Positions 1-13,824 of a DNA stretch of 64,000 nt are shown here, in pieces. Below the pieces are notes generated by a model. That model saw only the letters and a list, made by a program, of their open reading frames with translations. It had not been told where the DNA came from and made no database searches. The DNA lies in NCBI GenBank assembly GCA_023055505.1, contig JALIRH010000004.1, forward strand, positions 38,879,502-38,943,501. The letters run 5' to 3'. The number at the start of each line of letters is the position of its first letter. Position 1 is the first letter of the stretch. The position numbers and the translations under genes were made by a program. The stretch comes from Callipepla californica brunnescens (lineage: Eukaryota > Chordata > Aves > Galliformes > Odontophoridae).

Positions 1-1491
1 CCTTGGCATCGCTCTTCATCTGGGTGACCAGAGCAGCTCATGAAATGAACTGTGAGCATTGCAGTGACTGCTGTATGCAAGTGTTCCTGCTGGAGTTCAT
101 AGGAGAAATCTGAAAGCAGATTCCACCAGAATGTGTATTGTATCAGTATTTAAATATTTGGCAAAGTGGATAACTTCCATGGGAATATTATTTCTGAAGA
201 TATTCAGAAAAAGAAGGAGGTTAAAATGAAGATTCTACCTTTTAAGTTACTAAATTTTTTGAGCTTCTTGTTTAATCTTTTGAAGTGTTTATTTCAAAAT
301 GTGTTGCTGTATTTTTGTTGTAGCAGCATGGCATGCTTTTAAGATAAGCTGAAGGATAGAACCAAGTTGTTCCAAGTGACGTCTAGAATGCTTATATTTA
401 TCAGTTTACCCTCAGATTCAGGCCAATGTTGTTTTAAAATCCTTAAATTTCATTGTGGCACAGGGCTTTCTTCCCCAACCCAGGGCAGGAGGTGGCCCTT
501 GCTGGGACTCTGAGCTGGAGCATCAGTGAAGTAAAACGTGAATATCAGAAGCCAGTTGCTAAGTACATTCAAAATCATAGAATATGGGCACATTAGACAT
601 TTCAAAAGGTTTGCAAACAATAACAATGCTGTCTCTCTACCAATATTTACTAGTCTCTCACCCCTGAGATTGCCATCAAAATTAGTAATTGTGCAAGCTT
701 GGATTGATTCAGACTTTTTCTGGCTGTTCTGCTGTTTGGCTGTTCAATTTTGCTATTCAGAACAGCTGATAACCATTTAGAATCTAATATTTTAATTCAT
801 ACTTTGTTGGAAAGATGGAAACAATAATCAAGAGTTGCTATTTACTACAACAGTGCAAATGTAAATTATTGAAACTACAGTAGCTTTCATAAATAATGGG
901 AAGGGAGAGGTAAATGAAAAGCTTTTGTATAAAATAAAAACCAAAATAGTGCACACAAACATAAAGTGAACTGCACATGTTGCAGTAGGATAAAGTACAG
1001 TAACCTGGTCATGAAATATTCTTACATTATACCACAAAGTTATATTCTCTGAAGGAGCTGGAAGTACTGATCTGCTTACAGAGCCTGGTTTGTTTGGGAT
1101 CTTATCACAGTTCTAGACAGATGCAGTAAATGCTCATCACATTCGTACCAGTGACTGCAGTGTAGGTAGAGGTAGCAGGCTCAATTTCAGTGCAAATAAA
1201 TGTAAACTGACTGTGTGAAGGTTTGCAGTAAAGATTAAGCAGTAATGGCATAATAACATAATTAATAGGTTCTCCTTCTAGCATACATCTCTCCTCAGTT
1301 GCTGGGCACAGTGTGCCCTTACTGATCTCACAGTTGTGGTATGCTCACATCAGGTTAGTGACCGCTGCTCAGGACAGACAGCTGAGACCAACCAGGATGT
1401 GAGCTTCCCAGCAGAGATGAAGGTCTCTTGGCAGAAAGAAGAAATGGACTTTCTGTATTTGCTCCACCCAAAGCTTGTCTAAGGATGTAAT

Positions 1492-1533
1492 TGTTATTAT
1501 TCATTATTATCATTATTATCATTATTATTATTT
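1492..1533. repeat. (ATT/ATC)n microsatellite
   Basis: Imperfect trinucleotide run of ATT units with interspersed ATC, about 42 bases. Confidence 0.85.
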
Positions 1534-1904
1534 GACTTTTGTGTATGTTAAAAATGTTGGTTCAGAGAAAATTCCCCATTTGGGATGGCCTATGAAATTG
1601 CATTCCTGCAGTTGGTGATTTCAAATCCTTCTGTCAGCCAGTAGTCTCCAGGGCTGACACTACACACCAAACTGATGCTTACATAAATGACCTCCACCAG
1701 GCCATGCTCAGTATCCATCACCTACAACTCTGTTCTATTACACTTATTTAATTTCAATAATTTTTCTTCTGATTCATAATAATGCAAGAACCAGACCTTA
1801 ACTGCTCAGCTCCATAAGCTGAGGGATAGAGTAATTCCACAGATGATTTTTCATTTCTCAGACTATTACTTACAATTGTATGATCTGATTTTTGGGTGGT
1901 TCTG

Positions 1905-1980
1905 TGTGGATCTAGGAGTTGGATTCAATAATCCAGATGAGTGGCTTCCAACTTGGGATATTCAGTGATTCCATGATTAT
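1905..1980 (+). mobile_element. CR1 LINE 3' end fragment
   Basis: The stretch reads like a CR1 3' end: a 'ttggattcaataatcc' segment, then 'cttccaacttgggatattc', then degenerate octamers of the ATTCTATG type. It is short and diverged, so it is an old 5'-truncated insertion in plus orientation. Confidence 0.7.
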
Positions 1981-3205
1981 AATTACAGGTCCTTCACTGG
2001 CAGTATAGACTCCCAGAGGCTGGAGGAGTGCTTGAGGGGACTGCTTAACCAGCTCTCCTCTGAATGGCCAGCAGTGGTGGCCAGCTCCTAACTGGCATCA
2101 TTGAGAGGCTCTATATTCAGAATGGCCCTACTGGACAGGTGGCACTGGACCTCCAGAGACCTCACTCCTCCTGTAAGCATGGTGGAGTTTGCACTGCAGG
2201 TCAAGGGGGCAGACCCTGATAATGATGGAATCTCAATAGAGGAGGAATCTCATCTTATTTTATAAAGCTTTGCAAGAAGATCACAGTTCAGTGTGACCTG
2301 AATCTGTTGTTTTTCCAACTGCTTTTGCATTTGGGAAGAGGACAGCTATGGACAGACTGCCCTTGGCTGTAACCATTTCTATCTCCACTCACATCCTATC
2401 CTATGAGTTCTGAACATATTTCACACAAAACCATCACAAAATCTGGACTTCTGTGTCCAGACAGACATGTATGCGTGCAACACATTTTAAGTCCTGTGTT
2501 AAGTTGTGAAGCTCCCATACAAAGTCAGTCCAGTGCATTTTCCCTGTATATTCTAGATGATTCCATAGTATGCAAGCCAACAAACAAAAACAGATCTGTC
2601 AGGACTCTGGTGGGGAATCAAAACAATCCCTGCTTCACAGCTATTTTGTCATTTAGGGTAAGAATGGGTATGCTTCTAGAATAAGATCTGCCAAGACATG
2701 GTTCCAAAATTAGGCTCTTCCATCCTCACTAAGGTGCCTGATCAGGTCTGAAGCATTCATTAAATTTCAGTGGTTCAGCAAGTCACACCTGTCAAGCGAG
2801 CTGTAGTCCCTGCCAATAACAATTCCTGGGCTCCTCAGCCTCCCCAGCTGTGAGGGAATGTGACTTGTTAAAAACTTCAATAAAAGAATTTCACGGACAA
2901 TTATAGCAGTTCAACTGATAGATGGTAACTCGTTAAGCTGCCATAAATCAATTGTGTATCTGAGCTGTAAATAGGTGACCTGATTTTCAAAGAAGCTGAG
3001 ATAATAACTTTCGTCAATGTCAAAAGAACTAATAGACACTTCTATCTTCCACAGTCAGGAAATGCAAGGCATAATCCTAGGACTTATTCTGCCTCAACTA
3101 TATCTGACACCAGAGTTTTCTCACTGGCTTCAATGTAACTACACCTGGCACAAGAATCTTGGCACTGGGCACTTGAATGAAGATTTAGAGGCTGAATTCT
3201 GGGCA

Positions 3206-3211
3206 TTTATT
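3206..3211 (-). terminator. Candidate ASB2 polyadenylation signal
   Basis: On the minus strand this is the first AATAAA I find downstream of the ASB2 stop codon, and it would give a 3' UTR of about 1.06 kb. No transcript evidence is available, and real cleavage could use a variant hexamer or a more distal site. Confidence 0.3.
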
Positions 3212-4275
3212 TTCATAAACATCAAAGTCTGAATTTCATAATTTTGAAATAATCTCCTTTTTCTTCCAGCCATAATGTTGTTACAGTCACAGAAGTCAAG
3301 GAAGTAAGAGAGGCTGAGTTTCATAGGGACAAGATACTCTAGCGGGACAATAGATAAAGTTAATGTAGCGGTGTCACTCTTCCCTATGTATCTTGCCTCA
3401 CTGCCCAGGCTCATCTAGGGCTTTGCTCTGTTCAGACACCAGCTTCATGACAGATCATAGCTACTGTTTACAGTGCAGCTACTTCTAATTTACAGAAAAT
3501 AATATATATATATATAGATGAGTTGCTTTCAAATCCCCAGTATAGAAAAACAGAAAATATAGAAAAGTATCTCAAGCAGAATTTCACTTCCTCCTTATTG
3601 AAAATGTAATACAACTTGAACTGTATTAGCCAGTTGTAAATCCAGTTCTTACATCCTCCAAAAAAGCTTTCTTTGTTTTTTAAAGGAATCTGCACATCTG
3701 GGTATATTTAAAAGTTCTGAGCTTTGAATGTTTATAAATCAAGTACTCTACTCAACTGAGAAAGGTCCAAAAATGAAAGTAAAATTGTTAGCAAGACAGT
3801 GTTAAACTATCAGAGAATTAGCAACCAGAACACTGAACAGAAATCCAAAACACAGAGTAGAAACTAAAATAAAAATCTCAGTCAGTGAATGAAATGTGGT
3901 TGTTTTCCCAAATATGTTGACTCTAATAGCTTCTGAATTGTGATCATGGCAAGGATGGTACACTCCAACAGACCCCAGGACACCTTAAAATCCCTCACTT
4001 GCTTCAGCACTACTCATTTTTCAGCGTTGACTTTCACTTCTTTTTCTTTGCTGACCAAGCTGGTGGATCATGTGTGTGCTTCCTCCTCTAAACTCTAATG
4101 TTTAGATGTCCACTCCTTTTTCTTCTCAATTTCACTTCAGAAGCATACTTCTTGTAGATTAGTCATTGGAAGGCTCTTGACCAAGCCAGCAGCAACTCCT
4201 CATGGTGTGCCACTGCCATGCTGATGACTCTGAGTGCCATGCTGGGAAGCTGCTGAAAGTCTAATAGGCCTGAGG

Positions 4276-4412
4276 TCACTGTGTGTAATCATGCTGTAAG
4301 TATCGAATCAGTCTGTATGGAAGAGGCAATGTGTCAATAAGTTTAATGCGATTTCTTCCAATCAAGCTTCGTACCTTGACACGGCAAAGATGAGCAAGAG
4401 GTCGTGGAGGCT
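4276..4412 (-). CDS. ASB2: ASB2 last coding exon: SOCS box and stop
   Basis: The acceptor is ctttcag before AGCCTCC. The first two bases complete a Glu codon left open by the previous exon. The 45 codons encode the SOCS box. The BC-box reads PLAHLCRVKV, with the expected Leu and Cys for Elongin C, and is followed by the Cullin-5 box LPLP and the tail RLIRYLQHDYTQ. The stop TGA is at 4278-4276. All key SOCS-box residues are present, so ligase assembly should be intact. Confidence 0.95.
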
Positions 4413-7400
4413 CTGAAAGAGAAGCAGGTCGAAAATGTGAGCAGAACATGTTTAAAGTTGGGAGGGACATCCATGTTTAGGGCAAGAGGAGAATGGGAGA
4501 AGGAGGAGTGAAAACAGAGGCTTTGTCTGCAATGGAGAGGTGATGTGTCTGCTCATTCATTTAGAGGCATGACAAAGAAGGAAGTGGAGTGGGAGGATGG
4601 GGTGCTATATCCCATCACAGCTGATCAGTGAAGGAAGATTTAAGCAAGATACTTCGCAGTACTCAGCATCACAACTGAAAATGAATGCAATACATTCCCA
4701 GTTTAGCTTCGTGCTAGACAATTAATTCTGATAATATCTGTGAAAGTCTTTGGATCTCATGAAAAAAAATGTTTTGGGAGAGCCATTGGAGCTTGCTGGC
4801 CTGCTGTGGAGGTGGTCACCTTGCCCACTTGCCCTGATCTTTTCAGCATTATGTGGAGACAGCACAAGGGGAAAAGGACAGAAACTACAGCATAGGAAGT
4901 TCCGCATGAATGTGCGCAAGAACTTTACGGTGAGGGTGACGGAGCACTGGAACAGGCTGCCCAGGGGAGTTGTGGAGTCTCCTCTGGAGATATTCAAGAC
5001 CTGCCTGGATGCCTACCTGTGTGACCTGGTGCAGGGAACCTGCTTTGGCAGGGAGGTTGGACTCGATGATCTCTAGAGGTCCCTTCCAATCCCTACAACT
5101 CTGTGATTCTGTGATCTGCCTGCATTACAGGTGCAGACAAATGAGCCTTCCTGCTCTTGCAAGACTTATTTCCATTGGGCCAGATCCACAGCTGGTGTAA
5201 ATTGAACATCACAGAGTCATAAAGTTTATTGTACTTTAAACCTGATCCAAAAATAGAATTCAAACTCAGCAGGGAAATTCTACTGAGTTTAGGGGATGGA
5301 TACTGACTGTATAGTTCTACAGAAGTCAGGTTAAAAACCTACAGGGCTTTACAATAGTAAGAACAAAAACTGTAAGAGGAAATGGTGACTGACATTTTGA
5401 ATCCAACAGTGGGAATATTTGTGCCAGATTCTGTAACCATACCTGCTTTTTCTTTAATGACAGCCCAGTCCTCATAGCTGTCTATATGCTCCTTGAGACG
5501 GGAACAGAGCTGGACATTACCCACATAATCCAGGAGAACATCAATAATTGGCCCAGCCCAGCGACTTATCTCTGGAGTAGACACCATATCACAAAACTTC
5601 AAGAAAAAACAAATTCACAAGAGTCAGTGAATGATGAATGCACCTGTAGAAATTATAACAACAACAATAACCCTGACTGCATTTGTGATCTTTCTACCAA
5701 CTGCAGGAGCAACTTCCAGTTTCACCTCAGAAAATTTTTACTAAAGCCCCATTTAATCTTGTTTACTTGTGTCTGAACCATAGAGCAAGCTGCAGAACAC
5801 TCTGAGCTTAGCATGGAGAATTACGGAGATCCTCAAGCACTGATCTGATTTTATGCAGTTTCATTGCAAAAAATTTGCCTTCCCACTTTAATCTAAATGT
5901 GTGTTATACCAGACAGCTTCATCTATCTCTATTAGATGATATCTGTGGATTTATCTAAATGTGAGCAGTTAGATAAGTTAAGGTGAACTAAATCATGCTG
6001 CAGATAAGAGCTCAGACACATGGCCATACACAATCGAATGATGGTCACTATACATCATCTTAGTCACTGAGACTGTCTGCAGGCACCCTCAAAGCCCACC
6101 CCAAACAGGAGAGATAATGCACCAGCTTGAATCTCTTTTGACTTATGCTCATGTAACTGGATCACATTTGATCATACATATATAAGCCCTAACACATAAT
6201 GAATTAAGCTCTTGTGTGGATACTCTTATCCAGAAATAAAATATTATCACATCTAGTATGAATAAAACTACAGAAAATTGTTAAGGTCTTTTCATTCAAG
6301 GTCTGAGCATTCACAGAAGCATGTACTACACTTCTGACTTTGTTTCTCTGAGCATTCCCAGAAAAATGAGATGTAGTGATTTTGGGAGGATCCCAGTGGG
6401 TAATCCAGAGTTTTCTACCTCAGTTGTTCAAAGGAAATGTTGTTTGGGATATCTGACATTCTTCAGTACCTGTGCCTGCACCATGGCAATGCAGTTGCAT
6501 ATACAGCATACAAACTGGGGATCTGCACTACTCATCCAAACAGAAATTCTGCTTTGTTGAAATCTGAATGAGGATACAGTTTCAGATAATAAAGCACTGG
6601 ATCTTACTGTTGTCCTCTTGTTCCAACCAGAGACTTTGCCTTTTATTCCTCTCTTTCTCACTTGAAAGCTCAATCTAAAAATATATATTTTCCAGACTAA
6701 AAATGTTCCCAAACATGTTAGAGGAAGAGACACGGAGCAAAATAAAGCAAAAGAATGCACACCTGCAACGACAAGCCTTGGGACAGTCTCAGGAATGAAG
6801 TGTATCTGGGTTTGGGAGACACTGCCTAAGGTCTCGGCAGGCCCCTGAATGCCCTCTCGTGGCAGAAAGATGCTTTGTTTCCCCCGTTATCGGTTCTGAC
6901 ACTGCAATTTGGGAACCATCTACTAAGGCAGAAAGCACTTTTCTGCATTCACTTTCATAGGAAACACTTATTTAGTAGTATCAGTAATTATTTGTAGTTA
7001 TGTATTTTTCAAATCTGCTTCCAGTAGCTCATAGTGTTTCTGTATAAAGACTAATTCAGATCTATTTTCCTTAAGTATTTTGATACAGGAAAATAAGAAA
7101 TGCACATCTTTTGTGTAGAAAAAGCTAAAGATTCATATGACTCTCTATATTTTTGAATACAAACCATATCGCAGCCATATTATAAAGCTACCCCATGCAG
7201 CCTTATTTTATTAGCCAGAAACCTAGCACTAAGAAGGAAGTGGAGGGAAGACATCGCTTTTTCTACTCTGTGTGCAGAAGCAATCTCTAGGAGAGACTCA
7301 CAAAGACTTATTAGTTTCTCAATGCACAGATATAATCTTACACGGCTTCTGCTGCTTATGCCTCTGACCTTTCAGGTGATGATTCTGTTTTGTGTGTGAC

Positions 7401-10400
7401 CCATTATTTTTTAGTCATTTAAAATATGGTTAGGTGAGATTCAAAGGGAAATATCACATATAGCTAAGTAAGAATACCTGTTTTTGTGTGGCTGAATTAT
7501 CACTTAATGTACATAAAAATGCTCTCTCTTTGCCTTGTATTTTCAGCCCTCTTTCACTCCATGTCCAACAGCATCATGTTTCAAGACTTAGAGACAATTC
7601 AGTTTAATGGTGATCATTTATTTAGCCTAAACGATACTTCCTTCTGAATCACACAAAAGTACACCTTAGCTGAGTAGGAGCTAACTTACTGCTTCCCTAA
7701 TGCTTTCTGAAAGAGAAAGAGGACTGCCATGTTGAGGTTTTTGTTTGTTCTGTTGCAAGTTGAAGGATAGCAAATTTTGATCGGAGGGTCAGATTTACTT
7801 TAAGATATTTTGGAAGGAGTCAACAAGAAGAGATCATACAAAAACAAATAAACAAACAGACAAAACCCCAAACAAACAAACAACAACAGCAAGAAAATGT
7901 GCACTCTGAAATTCTGCAGTCATCTAGGGATTGAGAATCCAACTCCAGCCCAATGGAAGCAGTAGCTGAGCTTTGAAATGGACTGCAGATATACATACAT
8001 AAGAGACGGTTATCTAAAATGTTTAATTGGCTTTGAAAATATGAAACCATGGATTTAAAACTCCTAGTCTCTTCTGAATGCCTCAATTATAATGAACAGT
8101 CATATAGCTAATGTAATAATTTACACACTCTCTCCAGGGCTGCTTGTCCTGATTTGGAAATAGATGTTTACATTCACTAGTCTACCCTCAGAAGGTGAAG
8201 GACTATACAATTCTAATTTAACCAAGAGCTTAAATTTGCAGATAAATTATCAGATAAAACAGTAATTACTGGGCAAATAATACAAATAGGTTTCTACTGC
8301 CCATTTGACACTGCCTCACAGGAAAATATGTTTCACTTCTGACACCCCAGCTCCAGAGAAAAAGAGTATTGCAGATCTGACAACAGAAGCTGTCAAGATG
8401 GCTATTATTCATCTGAAATTCAAGGTTGGGCATCACCAACTTTTGCCTATGTCCATGTTGTCACTGAATATGCAGCTAGAACACTCTCTGAATCTTACAA
8501 AGCCTTATTTTTATGTAAGGCATCTTCTCTTGCAGGAAAGAAGGGAGAAGAAATATGTGAAGTTACCAAGATACATGTGTGAGAGGTGTTCCCAAAAGTA
8601 GTAAAGATACTTTAAGGAGTGCTTACCTGTGTTATGGTTGGTTCTTTGGACAGCTGAGGATCATTAAATCTGTCCCGTCTGTAATTTAATGCAGGGTGTG
8701 GGCAGTTTCCATACTGGCACTGAAAACAGGAAACTGCATCACAGCCAAGATCCAGGAGATACTTTAGCACAGAAAGATATTTCATTGAAAACATGATAGT
8801 AGCTGGAAATGTGGTGGGATGGCTGGAAATATAGGCATCAATATTTGCTCCATGGTCAAGAAGCAGTTTCATTGTCTTCAGGCAACCATGGCGTATAGAG
8901 ATAAGCAGCGGATTGATGAGGTCAACATTGGGGTTGGCTCCAGCTTGCAACAGGAGCTCTGTGGCATAGATGTTGTTGTTAAAAACAGCAAAATAAAGTG
9001 GTGTGGTGCGTCTGTCCTCATAAAGGCAGGACCGTTCATTGGAGAGGGTGGTGTTCACCTCATAGCCAGCATCAATTAGCTCTTCCAAGATGTCATCATT
9101 GTTGCGTTCAGCTGCTAAATGCAGGGGACTGATGCCACTGCGCTTGACACGGATGCGACTGGTCACGGGGATCAGCATGGAGACAATCCTGTCAAGTGGA
9201 GAGCCAGTGAGTAATGGTGAGTTCTAGGGGATCTACTGCAAATCCTAGCTGTACAGTAGTAGCTGTAATAACCTACTAACTTGAACATAGGAATGATTTG
9301 CTCTGAGAAAAATCAGTTTGAACATGAAAACTATCTTCAATTCCCTACACTTTTACATTGCCAAAAATGTGAGACAGAAGTGAAAGTTTTTTGAAATCGT
9401 CACCCAGTTTTTTTGAGGCAATGCAAGCCACAGGGGCTATTGCAATGCAAGAAACAATGTGCTTACTCCCTGCCTATCCTCACAATTAGCACAAGTGGCA
9501 GACACCCAGCCAGGCTTTCCCAGGTGTTCTGCACCTCTGCCATCGCACTGTGAACAGTAGTGGAGGAAGTGGTGCAGGTCAGAGGAACTGAACAAGGTAG
9601 CAGGGGATCCATCATGGTTGCTTTGTGGTGAAGATGTTGGTAGGCCTCACAGGTCACAGCCACAGAGACTTGAGACCAGAAAAGGGATGAAAATTTCCAG
9701 TCATCTGAGATTAAGTTGGGATAAACTATGTATTTAGTTTCCAGACCTCCATGTCAGATTTTACAGTTCAGTTTCCACCCTGGATTGAGCTTCATACTAG
9801 AGGCCCTCTGCACAGCTTTTGGCTGTGGCAAAGTTTTAGGGCTATCAACATCCATCCAGATGTTGGGAGCCAGAATGACAATTAGGAAAGGGGAGAAAAA
9901 AAAATAAAAATATTTTCCAGGCTGTTTGCCATGCTTTAGCCCAGGGAGAAAAAAAGTGTACAGCCAAGTCCTAAACCCCAGTAATGAGGGATTGCTATTG
10001 GAAAGTGTGATGCAGCCTTAAGCACAGCAACATAAATTGAGCTGCTCTCATTACGTAATCGGAAGTTCAAACATATGATGTGCAAGGCCCCAGCTATCGT
10101 AAATCCATGAGTATTTTTATGTCTCCATAGGCATCACTGGAGCTGCACAATTAAACCCATAGGTTAAACTCTCATTTCCTGCTAATGAAGTTAGATGTTT
10201 TAGCTAAGGCGCTAGCTTGATCCTATAAATACAGATAAGACACCTTAAGAAATAGAAAGAGACTAGGATTCATCAAACCTGAGTCTATCTCATGCCTATC
10301 TGTAAAAGGAATTCTTTAGCAGTGATTTGAGCACATCTCTTCCTCCTTCTCCTATGCAAAAGACTATCTATCAGTCAAGAACTCTTCTAACATATGAACG

Positions 10401-13400
10401 TGCAAAACACATAGTGGATCTCTTTTAAAATGCTGCACATCTTCAGCTTGACTGCAATGTCCCTAAAACATACATTTACGTAATGAACTAAGCACAATAA
10501 AAGCTAGCCTCAGGAAAACATTTGCCTGTGATATACTGAATGATCCTGTAAAAGTCTGAGTCTCCAATCTCCTAGAAGATGAAAAATGAGTTGAAGATGC
10601 ATAACACTTTGTAGGATTATGGCCCCATTTGCATGGCGGAGAGTTGATGTTTTCAAGGTACTTCTACTTCTCATTTTTGAAACAAAGATTTTTTTTTTTC
10701 ATTAAGTAAATGCATAAATGTCTTAGGAAATTCAACATTTACCTATTTTATTTTTTTCCAAGCTGCTTCTCTACTCTTATAGCACCTTAAGGCTCACCAG
10801 GGAGCAGGAGTTGAGTGCTGGTGAACTGGCAACTTTCCACCATTATCAAATGTTCTGTAAGAGCCGAAATAGCAAAAAGGGAAGAGAGTACTGTGAGGAC
10901 ACCATGCCAAATGCCAACATTAGTCATCCCATGATCAACTGTTTGAAGATTTAAGAGTCTGTTTTGTTCTTTCCCTTCAGGACATGTGCCTTGGCCAGCT
11001 TTTCACATTTGAGTTAAGGATATTCTGCCTCATTTCTCTCTGCGAGGTCCCAAACCTCTCTGCAGTGATGAAACACTGAGGCTTTATATCCAAAACCTGC
11101 AGTGTCCCAGACCTCAGTACAACCCCTCAGATTTTTCTGGGAGGAAAAGTAGGAATCATCAAATTCTATCAGAGTCTAACTTGTCTGTTTCCTTCATCCT
11201 TCAAAGCAATTTGGTTCAACAATTTGGTGTCTCCATCACTACAGACTTTCCTATCGGGAAGGAGGAAGAATGTTGCTTAAGTGAAGTCAGAGAAGACTGG
11301 ACAAACAAGGTCACAGATTTTGCCCTTGTCACAGGGCTGAGATTCATACACAGTTTTGAAATATTGCTGAGTTTCTCCTTACACATGAAACCTTCTTTTG
11401 TGATTTCTATTTGCTGGAAATTAAAGGAAGGAGGCCGAGGATCCTTAGTATGAATGTGCAAAGAGATGATTGACTTTCATTTACTTAATAAATCCGCCCA
11501 CACTTCACAAAGTCTTCTTAGATTCCTGGTTCCAAGGGTGAAGGAGTTAAATGACAGCTTACACTTGTCCTAGAGCTGATGAGAGGACCTTTCTGAACTT
11601 CATGTCAGTATTGACAAGGTGCCGTTTAAGATAAACAAACACCAAGCAACAAGAATTGACAGTTGAGCCTTGGGACCACATTCTTGGCTTTTTGACGGTA
11701 GGGAGACTTCGTGCTCTGGCAAAAAGTTGAAGTGTGGAATTCCAGCAGAATTGCGTATTAAATCTTCAGGAATACAAAGAAAGGTCACCATGAAGGGTGT
11801 TATTTTACCGAATACCAGTGGAATTAACAATAATCAGCCAAATGGGCTATAGCTCCGTCATTTAGATAAATATTTATAAGAGAAAATCTTCTTTTTTTCT
11901 TCCTCTTGTGCTTCAGTTCACAGCAGTTGGGCACAAAAAAAAAAAGAAAAAAGTGCTCAGCCTTTTACAAGTAAACAAACTCAGAGTTTGGACTGGCTTC
12001 TTATCTCATTTATGCTGCTGAGTGTTGGAAATAATAGACATGACCTCCAAATCAGATTGGCTCATTCTTTCATAACATAGGGATGCACTCAGGTTGCTGA
12101 ATTTCCTTGTATATTTGTTTTCAGATTGGGCTATCTACCTATTGAGGGGAAAAATAGATTCAGAGAACTGGTCCAGATTCTATTTACGGATTGGATTAAA
12201 TTCAGATCCATTTAATGTACTGTCAGATCAACTTTTTTGGAAGTGAGCAATTGGAGCTGGGTTTTGCCTCTGGCAGATTTCTCATCTAAAATGTTTTTGT
12301 TTTCAAAAACTGCCTCTGTAAGTCAAATCCCAGAGAAAATTTTGAATCATGCCTATATTAGTCTATGCAAGATATTTATGTACATGCTAGAAGTATATAA
12401 ACCCTTTAATAAATTCACACTGAGTCACCCCTGAATGTACATCTTCCACATACAGACCTATTCCAGTTACAGAAAATAAATATCCCTATGTCTATCAAAG
12501 TAATTTGAGAAGTGAAACTGGGCTTCCCAAATGGACTGAAATGCTAGCATAAAAGATACCATAGAAAGGTGTAGTGCTGTCAAAAGTTTTAATTCCTCGG
12601 ACATTGTGAAATATGTGAGAATATTCTGTAGCACTTTGCAAAAGCAGCTTTACTAGCTAGAAACAACCTTTGCATTTTTATAACCTTTTCTTAAAGGGTT
12701 TTGATAGTGGTAATGGAGTCCTCTACAGTCACCAAAGGGGTCCACGACTACAATTAGAGATATGATTATACTTTGCAAAAAATAGCCGTGTGCTCTGGTA
12801 AGGGGTTTTAAGTGAGGACTAACTTCATGAATAGATGTTTATCTCATTCCATCTCAAGAATATTTTGTGGAGTTCTGTTTAGTCCATTTTCAAGATACAC
12901 GTGCTTGTTTAGGTGTAATAGGTGATATCTTGTCAAGGCTAATGGGATCTTTAACCCCATATTTCTCCTCACACATCCCATCCATTCTATCCTACAAACT
13001 CATAAATTAGTAAATGTTTAGTTTATTGCAATCTCCCTCATTTGCAGTGCTCATAATTGGATCTAGAAGATTAAGTTCTCCTTTTTATAAGGACTTCGGT
13101 TTTTTACCTAAAAGGTGAAACTGAAATAAACTAAAACTTACTCGCAAATTCCCTTTTTGGCTGCTATGTGAAGAGGTAACAGGCCATCCTTATTGGCTTT
13201 GTTTGCGTCAGCTCCTTGGGATAAAAGAAACTCTACAATATGTACATGTCCATTTTTACAGGCTTCATAAAGAGCAGAAGCATTATCACTGGCTTGAGTA
13301 TTTATATCAGCACCTAGGAAGGAAGAAAAAATCTTTGTAGGACCAAAGGATTGAATGAGATGGAAGCAACATGCGCTGAATGAACACACAAGTCTCCATG

Positions 13401-13783
13401 AGACTAGAGTTACACTGTATGCAGAAAGGTGATGTAAAGAAAAATCTGATCATAGCAAAATGAAAATACTGTGCAGTTATTTTATAGATCACCACTTTTA
13501 CCATGATGTTAATTTTATGAGGCAGAGTTTATATGGGCAACCATTTTCTCACTGAGAGGTTGCTGGGGGAAATAAAACGATGAAGTGATAAAGCACTCTA
13601 GAAAAGGAGAAATACCCTCAGGTTAAAACAGTGGGCACGAGCCATCAGCTCCCAGTCATGAATCCAAGTTCCATTCATTTGTATCTCATAGACCATAGAT
13701 AAACATTTTAAAATGGGCTTGTTCTTTATTCAACATGGACTTTTCATTAGACACAATAATTTCGTAAGTACTTATGTATTTAC

Positions 13784-13824
<41 letters not shown>

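Larger units (their letters stand above)
1..4275. other. ASB2 3' UTR and downstream flank, no gene recognised
   Basis: No coding exon is recognised on either strand. The part next to 4275 must hold the ASB2 3' UTR, because the ASB2 stop codon is at 4276-4278 on the minus strand. The rest is AT-rich flank with an (ATT/ATC)n microsatellite near 1.5 kb, a short CR1 3' fragment near 1.9 kb and a TA run near 3.5 kb. Open frames here are short and show no family resemblance. Confidence 0.6.

Noticed and set aside
4750..5076. 108-codon open frame on plus with reverse-transcriptase-like end
   Set aside because: It is the tail of CR1 ORF2 fused to random upstream sequence, not a host gene.
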